DNA from: CBDAKK01 sp965196605
GTDB taxonomy: Bacteria > Spirochaetota > Spirochaetia > WTKD01 > G963693115
Reading direction: 5' to 3'
Length of the DNA: 64,000 bases
Assembly (NCBI GenBank): GCA_965196605.1
Contig: CBDAKK010000003.1
Location: forward strand, 1-64,000
Below the pieces are notes generated by a model. The model had not been told where the DNA came from. It worked only from the letters and a program-made list of their open reading frames with translations, and ran no database searches. Below are positions 53,623 to 62,328 of this stretch, piece by piece. A program made the position numbers and the translations under genes. The stretch's first letter is position 1, and each line of letters begins with the position of its first letter.

Positions 53623-54333
53623 ATGAACGATATTTTACAAGGCATAGAAAAAAAGGCGGCTATATATTTTGTGAGGCACGCGGAGTCTGAACACAATGCA
53701 GCGCGACTTATGGCGGGGCGCTTAGAAACACCCCTTACCCAAAAGGGGGTTGCGCAAGCAGAGAGTACCGCTAAGTACCTTGTGGAGCATGCGCCCACAA
53801 GTAGCGCTATTGTGCACTCACCCATAGGGCGTGCTAAACACACCGCACGCATTATTTACAATGCGTATCAAAGCGTGCGCGCCCCGGAGGCTCAGCTACA
53901 CCTTAAAGAGTCCGCAGAACTTGTGGAACTAGACGTCGGTATTTTTGAAGACAAAAGCATTATTCACATACAGGAGCAACACCCAGAGCATTACGCGCGT
54001 TTTGTGCAAAAAAGCTGGGAAGCGGTACCCCAAGCAGAACGTATTTTGTCACTTATTGCGCGTGCGCGTAAGGTGTGGAAAATGATAGCAAGCCTTATTG
54101 ATGCGGGACACACCACGCTCATACTGGTTTCGCACGGCGGGTTTATGCAGTGGCTCTTCAAAACCTCCTTTGGCTTTTCAGGCGAGCATGTGGACAAATG
54201 GGCGCCCATAGTCAAAATATCAAACTGCGGTGTCTTTTGCTTAAACATAGAGCCACTGCTACACAGCGAAAACTGCGCCCAAAGCGGACACGCGCAATGG
54301 ACGCTCACAAACTACACCGCGTACGTAGCTTGA
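53623..54333 (+). CDS. Histidine phosphatase (phosphoglycerate mutase-like)
   Basis: A 236-aa cytoplasmic protein of the histidine phosphatase superfamily. YFVRHAESEHNAARLMAGRLETPLTQKG at residues 15-42 carries the phospho-His (RHAE) and the substrate Arg. VHSPIGRAKHTARI, AELVELDVGIFEDKS and LVSHGGFMQWLF (second catalytic His) complete the set. It is more like cofactor-dependent phosphatases of the CobC/GpmB type than glycolytic mutase, but the substrate is open. A GAGG ribosome-binding site precedes the ATG. Confidence 0.9.
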   Translation: MNDILQGIEKKAAIYFVRHAESEHNAARLMAGRLETPLTQKGVAQAESTAKYLVEHAPTSSAIVHSPIGRAKHTARIIYNAYQSVRAPEAQLHLKESAELVELDVGIFEDKSIIHIQEQHPEHYARFVQKSWEAVPQAERILSLIARARKVWKMIASLIDAGHTTLILVSHGGFMQWLFKTSFGFSGEHVDKWAPIVKISNCGVFCLNIEPLLHSENCAQSGHAQWTLTNYTAYVA

Positions 54334-54498
54334 CATGCATGGCGGTGATAAACATGCAGAGCCCTTTATCGCAAGCAAGACACCGCGAACAAAACGCAGA
54401 CTTACCTTATAAACAAAGACCACGCTTACAACACTTAAAAGTAAAAAAGCGCACAATCAATGACAACTAACAGCCCCCATATTAATGGGTATTGAACT

Positions 54499-54538
54499 AA
54501 AAAAAGAGGAGTGAGCAAAATGTGACACTGCTCACTCC
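54499..54538 (-). terminator. Terminator of the giant repeat lipoprotein gene
   Basis: GGAGTGAGCA (54508-54517) pairs perfectly with TGCTCACTCC (54529-54538) around an 11-nt loop. On the minus strand a seven-T run (54505-54499) follows two bases later. It lies 32 bp past the stop at 54570. Confidence 0.8.
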
Positions 54539-54569
54539 CCTCCTTACCTTTAAAAAGCACTACAAATGT

Positions 54570-57377
54570 CTAAGGCATGCTTGGGCATACTTTGCTCGTA
54601 CAAGCTTGAAACCCTATTCTTGTGAATGTAGACCATTGTGATGCTTCGTTATAATTCGTCTCTTTAACACGCTGTTGCACACCAACTATTGAAGAGTTAT
54701 GAACACCTATTCCCGTAATCTTTATTTTTCCCTCACTAGTAATGCTAGGTGTACCCGGATACTGCTTCCCATTATCCTTCAGTCTGATTACCCGGTATTC
54801 ATACATTGTAGGATTATACTCGAATATTGCTTCTGATTCTGCAGTATTCGTAGTATAACCTACACGAATTATTGGCATCTGAATTATTGCTGACCACAAG
54901 AATGGAGCACTTGGAGCATCTGGCTTATATTTTTGAATAGTAAATTTAAAACTTACTGCTTTTTTATTATATTTTTGATGATATAGGAAACCACTAACAA
55001 TGATTTCGAGAACAGCACCATCTCTATTACATATCCCAACAAACTCAGCCCAAGTCCCAAGCCGCCCATCTGCAGAATACGGGTTAAGCAATATGTAAGG
55101 TCGTGGAGAAACAGAAATGTTGGGGTTTAGTAATAGCTTTGTACCTGCAGGCGCGTCTTTAATAATATCTGATTCTATGTCGCTAACCTTAAATCCCCTG
55201 GACGTGTCATTATAAAAACCCTTACACGCATTCTTTCCAAATGTGTAATCGACTGCCCTCGCATTAGTACTCATAACTCCGCGCTCAACAGTATATTCAA
55301 CCCTAACTTTTTTATTCTCATAATTAGGGGCAGCAAGTTCAAATTCTATAGTACTCTTACCTAAATCTCCAGTTTCCTGCAGAGAGAAAACACCATTGTT
55401 TTCAATTTTTCTTACAGACTTCCCACTAATAGAAATGCCTACAATGTCTGTTATTGGTGATACTGGACGGTTGAGAAGTATATTAGCATCCATTTCTTGT
55501 TGACCAGGTTCACCGTCAATAAAATCCTTGAGTATTTCTTTTTCATCATACTTTTTCAAATTTTCTGTATGTTTGACTACTTTGTTTTTTCCTGTCACAT
55601 TAGCTGAAAATTTCGCTTTAGTAAACTCAACCTTCACAGCATCTGACCACACCGATTTACTGTGAGTATTTGTACTCTTAGACTGCCGCTTTATAATTCC
55701 CACATATGGCGCCGTTGCGCTTATTACTCCATGATTAATAGCAATCTTGTTACTATCCGGTTTTATTTCATACTTATACTTATTTGCATCATAACCGCTT
55801 ATGTTTATAGCAGTCCCCCACGCTACCTTAGACTGCGATAATGTCACTGGACCCGGCTTCTTCTGTGTTGCGGGACTTATTATAAAATCTATCGCTACGG
55901 GTTTACTGTTATAATTCGGATTCTGTAATGTTACCTCCACCGTACTTGTACCTGCCTGGACGTGACTCACGGTCTTGCTTCGCGCGTTAACACTCACACT
56001 CGTTCCACTGGTCAACCTAATAGACGCTATGCTGGTTCCCGTTGGCTCATCGTCTATAAGTCCTAACAACGCTGTTGCGTCATACGTCTCCCCTGCCTTG
56101 TACGCTACCCTTTCTGTTCTCCCTTGCACATTACTTCGAAAATTCGCTCTATCAAACGTTACTGTTACACTCTTCGACTCCTTCGCGTTATACTTATCAT
56201 CTCCCTGCTTGGTAGCTTTCACTACTACATTTCCGGGACCACTCGCCGTAACCACGCCAGCACTTGTTACTCCCGCTCCTAATGCTGTTGTGCGACTTGA
56301 AACTTTCTCATACGTCAAATTACCACTGCCAATACCTTCCTTGCCTGACACAAGATTCAGCTGTACGCCACCACTATTCCACGGCTTACTCTGTGCTGGC
56401 ACCGCTATCTCTAACGCGCCCTGCTCTTGCTTCGTAAAAGTAATTGTCACACCATCCGACAAACCTGATGCACTATGCGTCTTCGTTGCCTTTAAGCTTC
56501 GCTGTATCGTCGCTGTGCCGGGCCCACCATTTGCGCTTATTGTTTCACCATTACGCGTGACTACTTGTCCACTCGTTGACTGTAACACATACTCATATTT
56601 ACCAGCATTGTAATCATTTATTCTTACATCTGTTCTCCACGCTACCGAAGACTGCGATAATCTCACTGGACCCGGCTTATTCTGTGTTGCGAGACTTATT
56701 ATAAACTGTATCTCTACGGGTTTACTGTTATACTTCGGATTCTGTAATGTTACCTCCACCGTACTTGTACCTGCCTGGACGTGACTCACGGTCTTGCTTC
56801 GCGCGTTAACACTCACACTTTTTCCATTTTTAAGCTTTATAGACGCTATGCTGGTTCCCGTTGGCTCACCGTCTATAAGTCCTAACAACGCTGTTTCGTT
56901 ATACGTCTCCCCTGCCTTGTACGCTACCCTTTCTGTTCTCCCTTGCACACTATCTAGAAAATCCGCTCTATCAAACCTTACCGTTACACTATTCGACTCC
57001 TTCGCGTTATACTTATCATTTCCCTGCTTGGTAGCTTTCACCACTACGTATCCAGGACCACTCGCCGTAACCACGCCAACACTTGTTACTCCCGCTCCTA
57101 ATGCTGTTGTGCCACTTGAAACTTTCTCATACACAAGGACTCCGTTGCCACGGCCTTTTTTACCTGCTGCAAGGCTAAGGTGTACGTCTTGACCCCACGG
57201 CGTACCCTGTACTGGCACCGCTATCTCTAACGCGCCCTGCTCTTGCTTCGTAAAAGTAACTGTCACCCTATCCGACCACAGCGATTTACTGTGAGTACTC
57301 GTTACCCTTAAACGTCGCCGTATCGTCGCTGTGCCGGGCCCACCTTTCGCGCTTATTGTTTGACCATTACGCTTCAC
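54570..57377 (-). CDS. Giant lipoprotein, fragment 4 (C-terminal)
   Basis: A 935-codon frame from 57377 to the natural stop. It holds two and a half repeat units (for example GNVVVKATKQGDDKYNAKES, GRTERVAYKAGETYDATALL), then a degenerate unit and a unique C-terminal region of about 250 residues (GVMSTNARAVDYTFGKNACK, then RVGYTTNTAESEAIFEYNP) ending with two Cys (ACTSKVC). On its own it has no signal peptide and no ribosome-binding site, so separate translation is doubtful. Confidence 0.6.
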   Translation of the reverse strand: MKRNGQTISAKGGPGTATIRRRLRVTSTHSKSLWSDRVTVTFTKQEQGALEIAVPVQGTPWGQDVHLSLAAGKKGRGNGVLVYEKVSSGTTALGAGVTSVGVVTASGPGYVVVKATKQGNDKYNAKESNSVTVRFDRADFLDSVQGRTERVAYKAGETYNETALLGLIDGEPTGTSIASIKLKNGKSVSVNARSKTVSHVQAGTSTVEVTLQNPKYNSKPVEIQFIISLATQNKPGPVRLSQSSVAWRTDVRINDYNAGKYEYVLQSTSGQVVTRNGETISANGGPGTATIQRSLKATKTHSASGLSDGVTITFTKQEQGALEIAVPAQSKPWNSGGVQLNLVSGKEGIGSGNLTYEKVSSRTTALGAGVTSAGVVTASGPGNVVVKATKQGDDKYNAKESKSVTVTFDRANFRSNVQGRTERVAYKAGETYDATALLGLIDDEPTGTSIASIRLTSGTSVSVNARSKTVSHVQAGTSTVEVTLQNPNYNSKPVAIDFIISPATQKKPGPVTLSQSKVAWGTAINISGYDANKYKYEIKPDSNKIAINHGVISATAPYVGIIKRQSKSTNTHSKSVWSDAVKVEFTKAKFSANVTGKNKVVKHTENLKKYDEKEILKDFIDGEPGQQEMDANILLNRPVSPITDIVGISISGKSVRKIENNGVFSLQETGDLGKSTIEFELAAPNYENKKVRVEYTVERGVMSTNARAVDYTFGKNACKGFYNDTSRGFKVSDIESDIIKDAPAGTKLLLNPNISVSPRPYILLNPYSADGRLGTWAEFVGICNRDGAVLEIIVSGFLYHQKYNKKAVSFKFTIQKYKPDAPSAPFLWSAIIQMPIIRVGYTTNTAESEAIFEYNPTMYEYRVIRLKDNGKQYPGTPSITSEGKIKITGIGVHNSSIVGVQQRVKETNYNEASQWSTFTRIGFQACTSKVCPSMP

Positions 57378-60300
57378 TCCTCCACTCGTTGATTGTAACT
57401 CATATTCATATTTACTAGCCTCGTAATCATTTATTCTTACATCTGTTCCCCACGCTACCGAAGACTACGATAATCTCACTGGACCCGGCTTATTCTGTGT
57501 TGCGGGACTTATTATAAACTGTATCTCTACGGGTTTACTGTTATACTTCGGATTCTGTAATGTTACCTCCACCGTACTTGTACCTGCCTGGACGTGACTC
57601 ACGGTCTTGCTTCGCGTGTTAACACTCACACTTTTTCCATTTTTAAGCTTTATAGACGCTATGCTGGTTCCCGTTGGCTCACCGTCTATAAGTCCTAACA
57701 ACGCTGTTTCGTTATACGTCTCCCCTGCCTTGTACGCTACCCTTTCTGTTCTCCCTTGCACACTATCTAGAAAATTCGCTCTATCAAACGTTACTGTTAC
57801 ACTATTCGACTCCTTCGCGTTATACTTATCATCTCCCCGCTTGGTAGCTTTCACTACTACATTTCCGGGACCACTCGCCGTAACCACGCCAGCACTTGTT
57901 ACTCCCGCTCCTAATGCTGTTGTGCCACTTGAAACTTTCTCATACGTCAAATTACCACTGCCAATACCTTCCTTGCCTAGCACAAGATTCAGCTGTACGC
58001 CACCACTATTCCACGGCTGATTCTGTGCTGGCGCCGCTATCTCTAACGCGCCCTGCTCTTGCTTCGTAAAAGTAATTGTCACATCATCCGACCACAGCGA
58101 TTTACTGTGAGTATTTGTACTCTTAGACTGCCGCTTTATAATTCCCACATATGGCGCCGTTGCGTTTATTACTCCATGAGCATTAATCCTAACGTTTGTA
58201 GTAGGTGGCACTAACCTATACTCATTATTTGCATCGTAATTCCTTATACTTATCCCAGTCCCCCACGCTACCGAAGACTGCGATAATCTCACTGGACCCG
58301 GCTTATTCTGTGTCGCGGGACTTATTATAAACTCTATCGCTACGGTTTTACTGTTATAATTCGGATTCTGTAATGTTACCTCCACCGTACTTGTACCTAC
58401 ACCGGCATGACTCACGGTCTTGCTTTGCCTGTTAACACTCACACTCATGCCACTGCTACGACTTATAGACGCTATGCTGGTTCCCGTTGGCTCATCGTCT
58501 ATAAGTCCTAACAACGCTGTTTCGTTATACATCTCCCCTGCCTTGTACGCTACCCTTTCTGTTCTCCCTTGCACACTATCTAGAAAATTCGCTCTATCAA
58601 ACCTTACTGTTACACTATTCGACTCCTTCGCGTTATACTTATCATCTCCCTGCTTGGTAGCTTTCACTACTACATTTCCGGGACCACTCGCCGTAAACAC
58701 GCCAGCACTTGTTACTACCGCTCCTAATGCTGTTGTGCGACTTGAAACTTTCTCATACGTCAAATTACCACTGCCAATACCTTCCTTGCCTCGCACAAGA
58801 CTCAGCGCTACTCCACCTCCATTCCACGGTTTAATCTGTGCTGGCGCCGCTATCTCTAACGCGCCCTGCTCTTGCTTTGTAAAAATAACTGTCACATCAT
58901 CCGACCACAGCGATTTACTGTGAGTATTTGTACTCTTAGACTGCCGCTTTATAATTCCCACATATGGCGCCGTTGCGTTTATTACTCCATGAGCATTAAT
59001 CCTAACGTTTGTAGTAGGTGGCACTAACCTATACTCATTATTTGCATCGTAATTCCTTATACTTATCCCAGTCCCCCACGCTACCGAAGACTGCGATAAT
59101 CTCACTGGACCCGGCTTATTCTGTGTCGCGGGACTTATTATAAACTCTATCGCTACGGTTTTACTGTTATACTTCGGATTCTGTAATGTTACCTCCACCG
59201 TACTTGTACCTACACCGGCATGACTCACGGTCTTGCTTTGCGTGTTAACACTCACACTTTTTCCATTTTTAAGCTTTATAGACGCTATGCTGGTTCCCGT
59301 TGGCTCATGGTCTATAAATCCCAATAACGCGTTTTCATCATACGTCGCCCCTTTCGTGTACGCTACATTTATTTTCTTACCTTGCACACTATCTGGAAAA
59401 TTCGCTCTATCAAACCTTACCGTTACACTCTTCGATTCCTTCGCGTTATACTTATCATTTCCCTGCTTGGTAGCTTTCACTACTACATTTCCGGGACCAC
59501 TCGCCGTAACCAATCCGTCACTTGTTACTTTCGCTCCTAATGCTTTTGTGCCACTTAAAACTTTCTCATACACAGGATTCCCCGTCGTGCTACTGCCAGC
59601 TTTACCTGATACAAGGCGAAGCTGTACGTTTTGATCCCACGGTTTAATCTGTGCTGGCACCGCTATCTCTAACGCGCCCTGCTCTTGCTTTGTAAAAGTA
59701 ACTGTCACACTATCCGAAAACATCGATGCACTATGAGTACTCGTTGCTCTTAAACGTCGCTGTGCCGGGCCCACCTTTCGCGCTTATTGTTTTACCATTA
59801 CGCTTCACTCCTCCAGTGCTGTTTAACTGATACTCATACTTGTTTGTATCGTAATCCCTATCCGTTATTCTTACATCTGTTCCCCACGTCACCTTAGACT
59901 GCGATAATCTCACTGGATCTGGCTTCTTCTGTGCTAACCCCTGTATTTCAAACGTTATAGTTACTACTTTCGCACTATACTTTGGATTCTGTAACTCTAC
60001 TTCTACCGCAGTCTTGCCTACACCGGCATGGCTCACCGTCTTGTTTTGCGTGTCAACCTTCACACTCCTTCTGCTACCACTAACCCTAATAGACGCTATG
60101 CTCGTTCCCGGTGGCTCATGGTCTACAAATCCTAACAACGCTGTTTCGTCATACGTCTCCCCTGCCTTGTACGCTACCCTTTCTGTTCTCCCTTGCACAG
60201 TACTAGAAAACGCTCCTACAGCAAACTTTACCGTTACACTCTTCGACTCCTTCGCGTTATACCTAGCATCTCCATGCTTCGTAGCTTTCACCACTACGTC

Positions 60301-60700
60301 TCCGGGACCACTCGCCGTAACCACGCCAGCACTTGTTACTCCCGCTCCTAATGCTGTTGTGTCACTTAAAACTTTCTCATACTGCACAGTACCGTTGCCT
60401 GTACCCTTCTTGCCTCGCACAAGACTCAGCTGTACGCCACCACTATTCCACGGCTTACTCTGTCCTGGAACCGCTATTTCCAGTTCACCTTGCTCTTGCT
60501 TTGTAAACTCAACATTCACCGTATCCGACCAACCTGATGCACCATGTGTCTGCGTTTTCTTTATTCGGCGCCATATCACTCCCTCATATGGCGTTGTTGC
60601 CTCTATTACTCCACGCTTATTAATTCTAACTTCCGTCTTATCTGGTATTAATCCATACTCATACTTACTTGCATTGTAATTCTTTATATCTATCCCAGTC
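55600..60700 (-). repeat. Tandem ~813-bp coding repeats
   Basis: A fixed point in the unit (the codons for YKAGET) occurs near 56096, 56915, 57728, 58541, 59350 and 60165, giving spacings of 819, 813, 813, about 810 and about 815 bp, in multiples of codons. Neighbouring units differ by scattered substitutions. One sub-block exists in two alternative forms, described in the findings. Confidence 0.9.
57465..59774 (-). CDS. Giant lipoprotein, fragment 3
   Basis: A 769-codon frame made wholly of repeat units, ending at the amber codon 57465-57467 where other units read RLSQSSVAW. Its apparent start is only the point where the frame opens after the 11-bp deletion. It contains two almost identical units, including the stretch APYVGIIKRQSKSTNTHSKS in both. 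Confidence 0.6.
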   Translation of the reverse strand: MGPAQRRLRATSTHSASMFSDSVTVTFTKQEQGALEIAVPAQIKPWDQNVQLRLVSGKAGSSTTGNPVYEKVLSGTKALGAKVTSDGLVTASGPGNVVVKATKQGNDKYNAKESKSVTVRFDRANFPDSVQGKKINVAYTKGATYDENALLGFIDHEPTGTSIASIKLKNGKSVSVNTQSKTVSHAGVGTSTVEVTLQNPKYNSKTVAIEFIISPATQNKPGPVRLSQSSVAWGTGISIRNYDANNEYRLVPPTTNVRINAHGVINATAPYVGIIKRQSKSTNTHSKSLWSDDVTVIFTKQEQGALEIAAPAQIKPWNGGGVALSLVRGKEGIGSGNLTYEKVSSRTTALGAVVTSAGVFTASGPGNVVVKATKQGDDKYNAKESNSVTVRFDRANFLDSVQGRTERVAYKAGEMYNETALLGLIDDEPTGTSIASISRSSGMSVSVNRQSKTVSHAGVGTSTVEVTLQNPNYNSKTVAIEFIISPATQNKPGPVRLSQSSVAWGTGISIRNYDANNEYRLVPPTTNVRINAHGVINATAPYVGIIKRQSKSTNTHSKSLWSDDVTITFTKQEQGALEIAAPAQNQPWNSGGVQLNLVLGKEGIGSGNLTYEKVSSGTTALGAGVTSAGVVTASGPGNVVVKATKRGDDKYNAKESNSVTVTFDRANFLDSVQGRTERVAYKAGETYNETALLGLIDGEPTGTSIASIKLKNGKSVSVNTRSKTVSHVQAGTSTVEVTLQNPKYNSKPVEIQFIISPATQNKPGPVRLS

Positions 60701-61458
60701 CCCCACACCTCGCTGTGCGATGACAACTCTACTTTCGAGGCCTGATTCCCCTTCCCCGAAAGAATGTTAAAATATATCTCTACCTCTCTATTCTCATAAT
60801 TCCTATGCTCAAGATCTACTTTAACCTTCGCACTTCCTGCTCTCTTGTGTGTAACGCTCTTATTTCCCGCTCCTACAATTGCTACGCTATTACCACTCCC
60901 CATCATCAACTTATTAATACTCGCACCAGCTGGCTCTCCCTCTATCATCCCCAATAAATCACCTTCATGGTACGTCTCTCCATCTGCATAAACCGCTGTA
61001 TATACCTTCCCAACTACCTTATCACTCATCACTCCTTTGGTAACCTTAAAATCAATCTGGATATCCTTGTCTTTGTAGTTTGGCGCACCAAACGTAATCG
61101 TATACCTCGCTTGCCCAGCATTTCTTATTTCTAATTCTTTACTTCCCAAATTCCAATTCAACACCTGCCCTGCTTGCCCACGTATCTCTATCTCTTGGGC
61201 ATCTACTACCCTAAAACCAGCTCGTCCAGCAAATACTCCTGTCACAGCACTCCTTATTTCAGCCTCTGTAAAAACCGCTCCATCCGCTGCATATTGCTTG
61301 TTAATAGTTGTTTGACTAGCTTGCAGATCTCCTCCTTCTCCCGGCGTAACCCTAAACTCAACCAATGCATTGTGCGTTTCTGCATTGTCCTTCTCTAGCG
61401 TTACCGCATACCACGTACCCCCCCACGCTATTAATATCAAATTCCTTAGTGCTCTCAT
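59731..61458 (-). CDS. Giant lipoprotein, fragment 2
   Basis: A 575-codon frame. The first 280 residues are a less repetitive region with related beta domains (VYADGETYHEGDLLGMIEGE resembles the YKAGETY motif). The first regular units follow. It ends out of frame (ATFKSNEYS) at the 11-bp deletion. Its first ~15 codons are an out-of-frame shadow of fragment 1; the true frame enters at the G7 tract. Confidence 0.6.
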   Translation of the reverse strand: MRALRNLILIAWGGTWYAVTLEKDNAETHNALVEFRVTPGEGGDLQASQTTINKQYAADGAVFTEAEIRSAVTGVFAGRAGFRVVDAQEIEIRGQAGQVLNWNLGSKELEIRNAGQARYTITFGAPNYKDKDIQIDFKVTKGVMSDKVVGKVYTAVYADGETYHEGDLLGMIEGEPAGASINKLMMGSGNSVAIVGAGNKSVTHKRAGSAKVKVDLEHRNYENREVEIYFNILSGKGNQASKVELSSHSEVWGTGIDIKNYNASKYEYGLIPDKTEVRINKRGVIEATTPYEGVIWRRIKKTQTHGASGWSDTVNVEFTKQEQGELEIAVPGQSKPWNSGGVQLSLVRGKKGTGNGTVQYEKVLSDTTALGAGVTSAGVVTASGPGDVVVKATKHGDARYNAKESKSVTVKFAVGAFSSTVQGRTERVAYKAGETYDETALLGFVDHEPPGTSIASIRVSGSRRSVKVDTQNKTVSHAGVGKTAVEVELQNPKYSAKVVTITFEIQGLAQKKPDPVRLSQSKVTWGTDVRITDRDYDTNKYEYQLNSTGGVKRNGKTISAKGGPGTATFKSNEYS

Positions 61459-62056
61459 TCCAAAGTACTGCTACCTTCCCTGCTGGATTTTTGATATTCC
61501 TAAGGTTATATCCGCTAAAATCTTTTCCTAACTTCCTCCCTATTTCTCCAATTACTTCTTGCTTATCAAAACTTTTAGATGTCTCGCTATATTCCTTACT
61601 CACTCTTACAATCGCTGGAGCTTTATCACTCGAATTTATCCCAATAACTAGCAAATACGATGCTCTCTGCTCCTTGTACTTCCCTTGCGTCCCTGCTTTA
61701 TTCACTATAATCTTGAAAATCCCGGGCATCAAACCAAAAAGCTGTAGCCTCTTTCCTTGTTTATATTCTGCTTCTTTTGCCTTATCATCACCTATCGTTA
61801 GGTCAGGGGTATTTCCTGAAGATACATTTGCAACCTTCACAGAAACTCGAAGCGGCGCTTTGTCATCAGCATCAACCGTTACCTTAAGATCCTGCACAAA
61901 TATATTGTTTATTTCCGATAATCCCTTCACCACTGTTTCTTCTTCAAACTTAAATGTCGTCCCTTCGGAAACAGCTTTTGTATTTGCGGGTACGTCATCT
62001 GGGTTCTTTGGTTGCTTTTGGAGGGCTTGCAATGGTGGACATCCCAATAAAAACAA
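61358..62056 (-). CDS. Giant lipoprotein, fragment 1 (N-terminal)
   Basis: A 232-codon frame counted from a TTG at 62056, which lies inside the signal peptide. Upstream codons to 62110 read KVSSYIKVKIFLISSVV, giving a proper signal ahead of LFLLGC, but lack a normal start codon. The mature N-terminus (TTFKFEEETVVKGLSEINN, RVSVKVANVSSGNTPDL, then SYLLVIGINSSDKAP) is a unique domain. It leaves frame at the G7 tract, so its last ~25 residues are not native. Confidence 0.6.
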   Translation of the reverse strand: MFLLGCPPLQALQKQPKNPDDVPANTKAVSEGTTFKFEEETVVKGLSEINNIFVQDLKVTVDADDKAPLRVSVKVANVSSGNTPDLTIGDDKAKEAEYKQGKRLQLFGLMPGIFKIIVNKAGTQGKYKEQRASYLLVIGINSSDKAPAIVRVSKEYSETSKSFDKQEVIGEIGRKLGKDFSGYNLRNIKNPAGKVAVLWNESTKEFDINSVGGYVVCGNAREGQCRNAQCIG

Positions 62057-62126
62057 AACTACGCTACTTATTAAAAATATTTTTACTTTTATATAACTTG
62101 AAACTTTTATACTTGTTATCCCTAAG

Positions 62127-62156
62127 ATTATATGTTACTCAAGTAATTCCAGACAA
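62127..62156 (-). promoter_or_regulatory. Promoter of the giant lipoprotein gene
   Basis: On the minus strand, TTGTCT (62156-62151), an 18-bp spacer and a consensus TATAAT (62132-62127). AGGGATAAC follows as a likely ribosome-binding site, 8 nt before the ATA at 62110. Confidence 0.6.
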
Positions 62157-62291
62157 TTACCTATTTGTAATATACTACCGCTGCAACAGTTCGTCAAGCG
62201 TTTTTTGTTTCTTATTATTTACAATAATGCTTATAAATAATTACAAAAAAAAGAATTGTAGCAAAAAAAATACGAAATAGATTTTTTTTGA

Positions 62292-62328
62292 AAAACCCAC
62301 GCCATGTATTAAAAAATAACGCGGGTTT
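62292..62328 (-). terminator. Weak terminator after the LolC/E-like permease gene
   Basis: AAACCCACG (62293-62301) pairs with CGCGGGTTT (62320-62328) with one G-U on the RNA of the minus strand; the loop is 18 nt and only five T follow. It overlaps the stop codon of the permease gene. Confidence 0.4.

Larger units (their letters stand above)
54570..62110 (-). pseudogene. Giant repetitive surface lipoprotein gene, broken by four lesions
   Basis: Four collinear minus-strand frames are pieces of one gene. Lesions: (1) no ATG, GTG or TTG at the start of the signal peptide, only ATA at 62108-62110, although a good promoter and GGGATAAC precede it; (2) one extra G in the seven-G tract at 61418-61424; (3) an 11-bp loss at 59755-59760 between GCGACG repeats; (4) CAG changed to TAG at 57465-57467. 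Undoing 2 and 3 gives 7,551 nt, exactly 2,517 codons. The product would be a lipoprotein (signal VVLFLLGC) with an N-terminal domain, about six tandem ~271-residue units of Ig-like beta domains (56096-60165 marks one point per unit) and a unique C-terminus. It was probably a surface adhesin-like protein, and is now probably not made whole. Confidence 0.85.

Noticed and set aside
55975..60679. Five plus-strand frames of 130-220 codons opposite the giant lipoprotein gene
   Set aside because: They repeat with the same ~813-bp period and mirror the coding strand, so they are antisense shadows.
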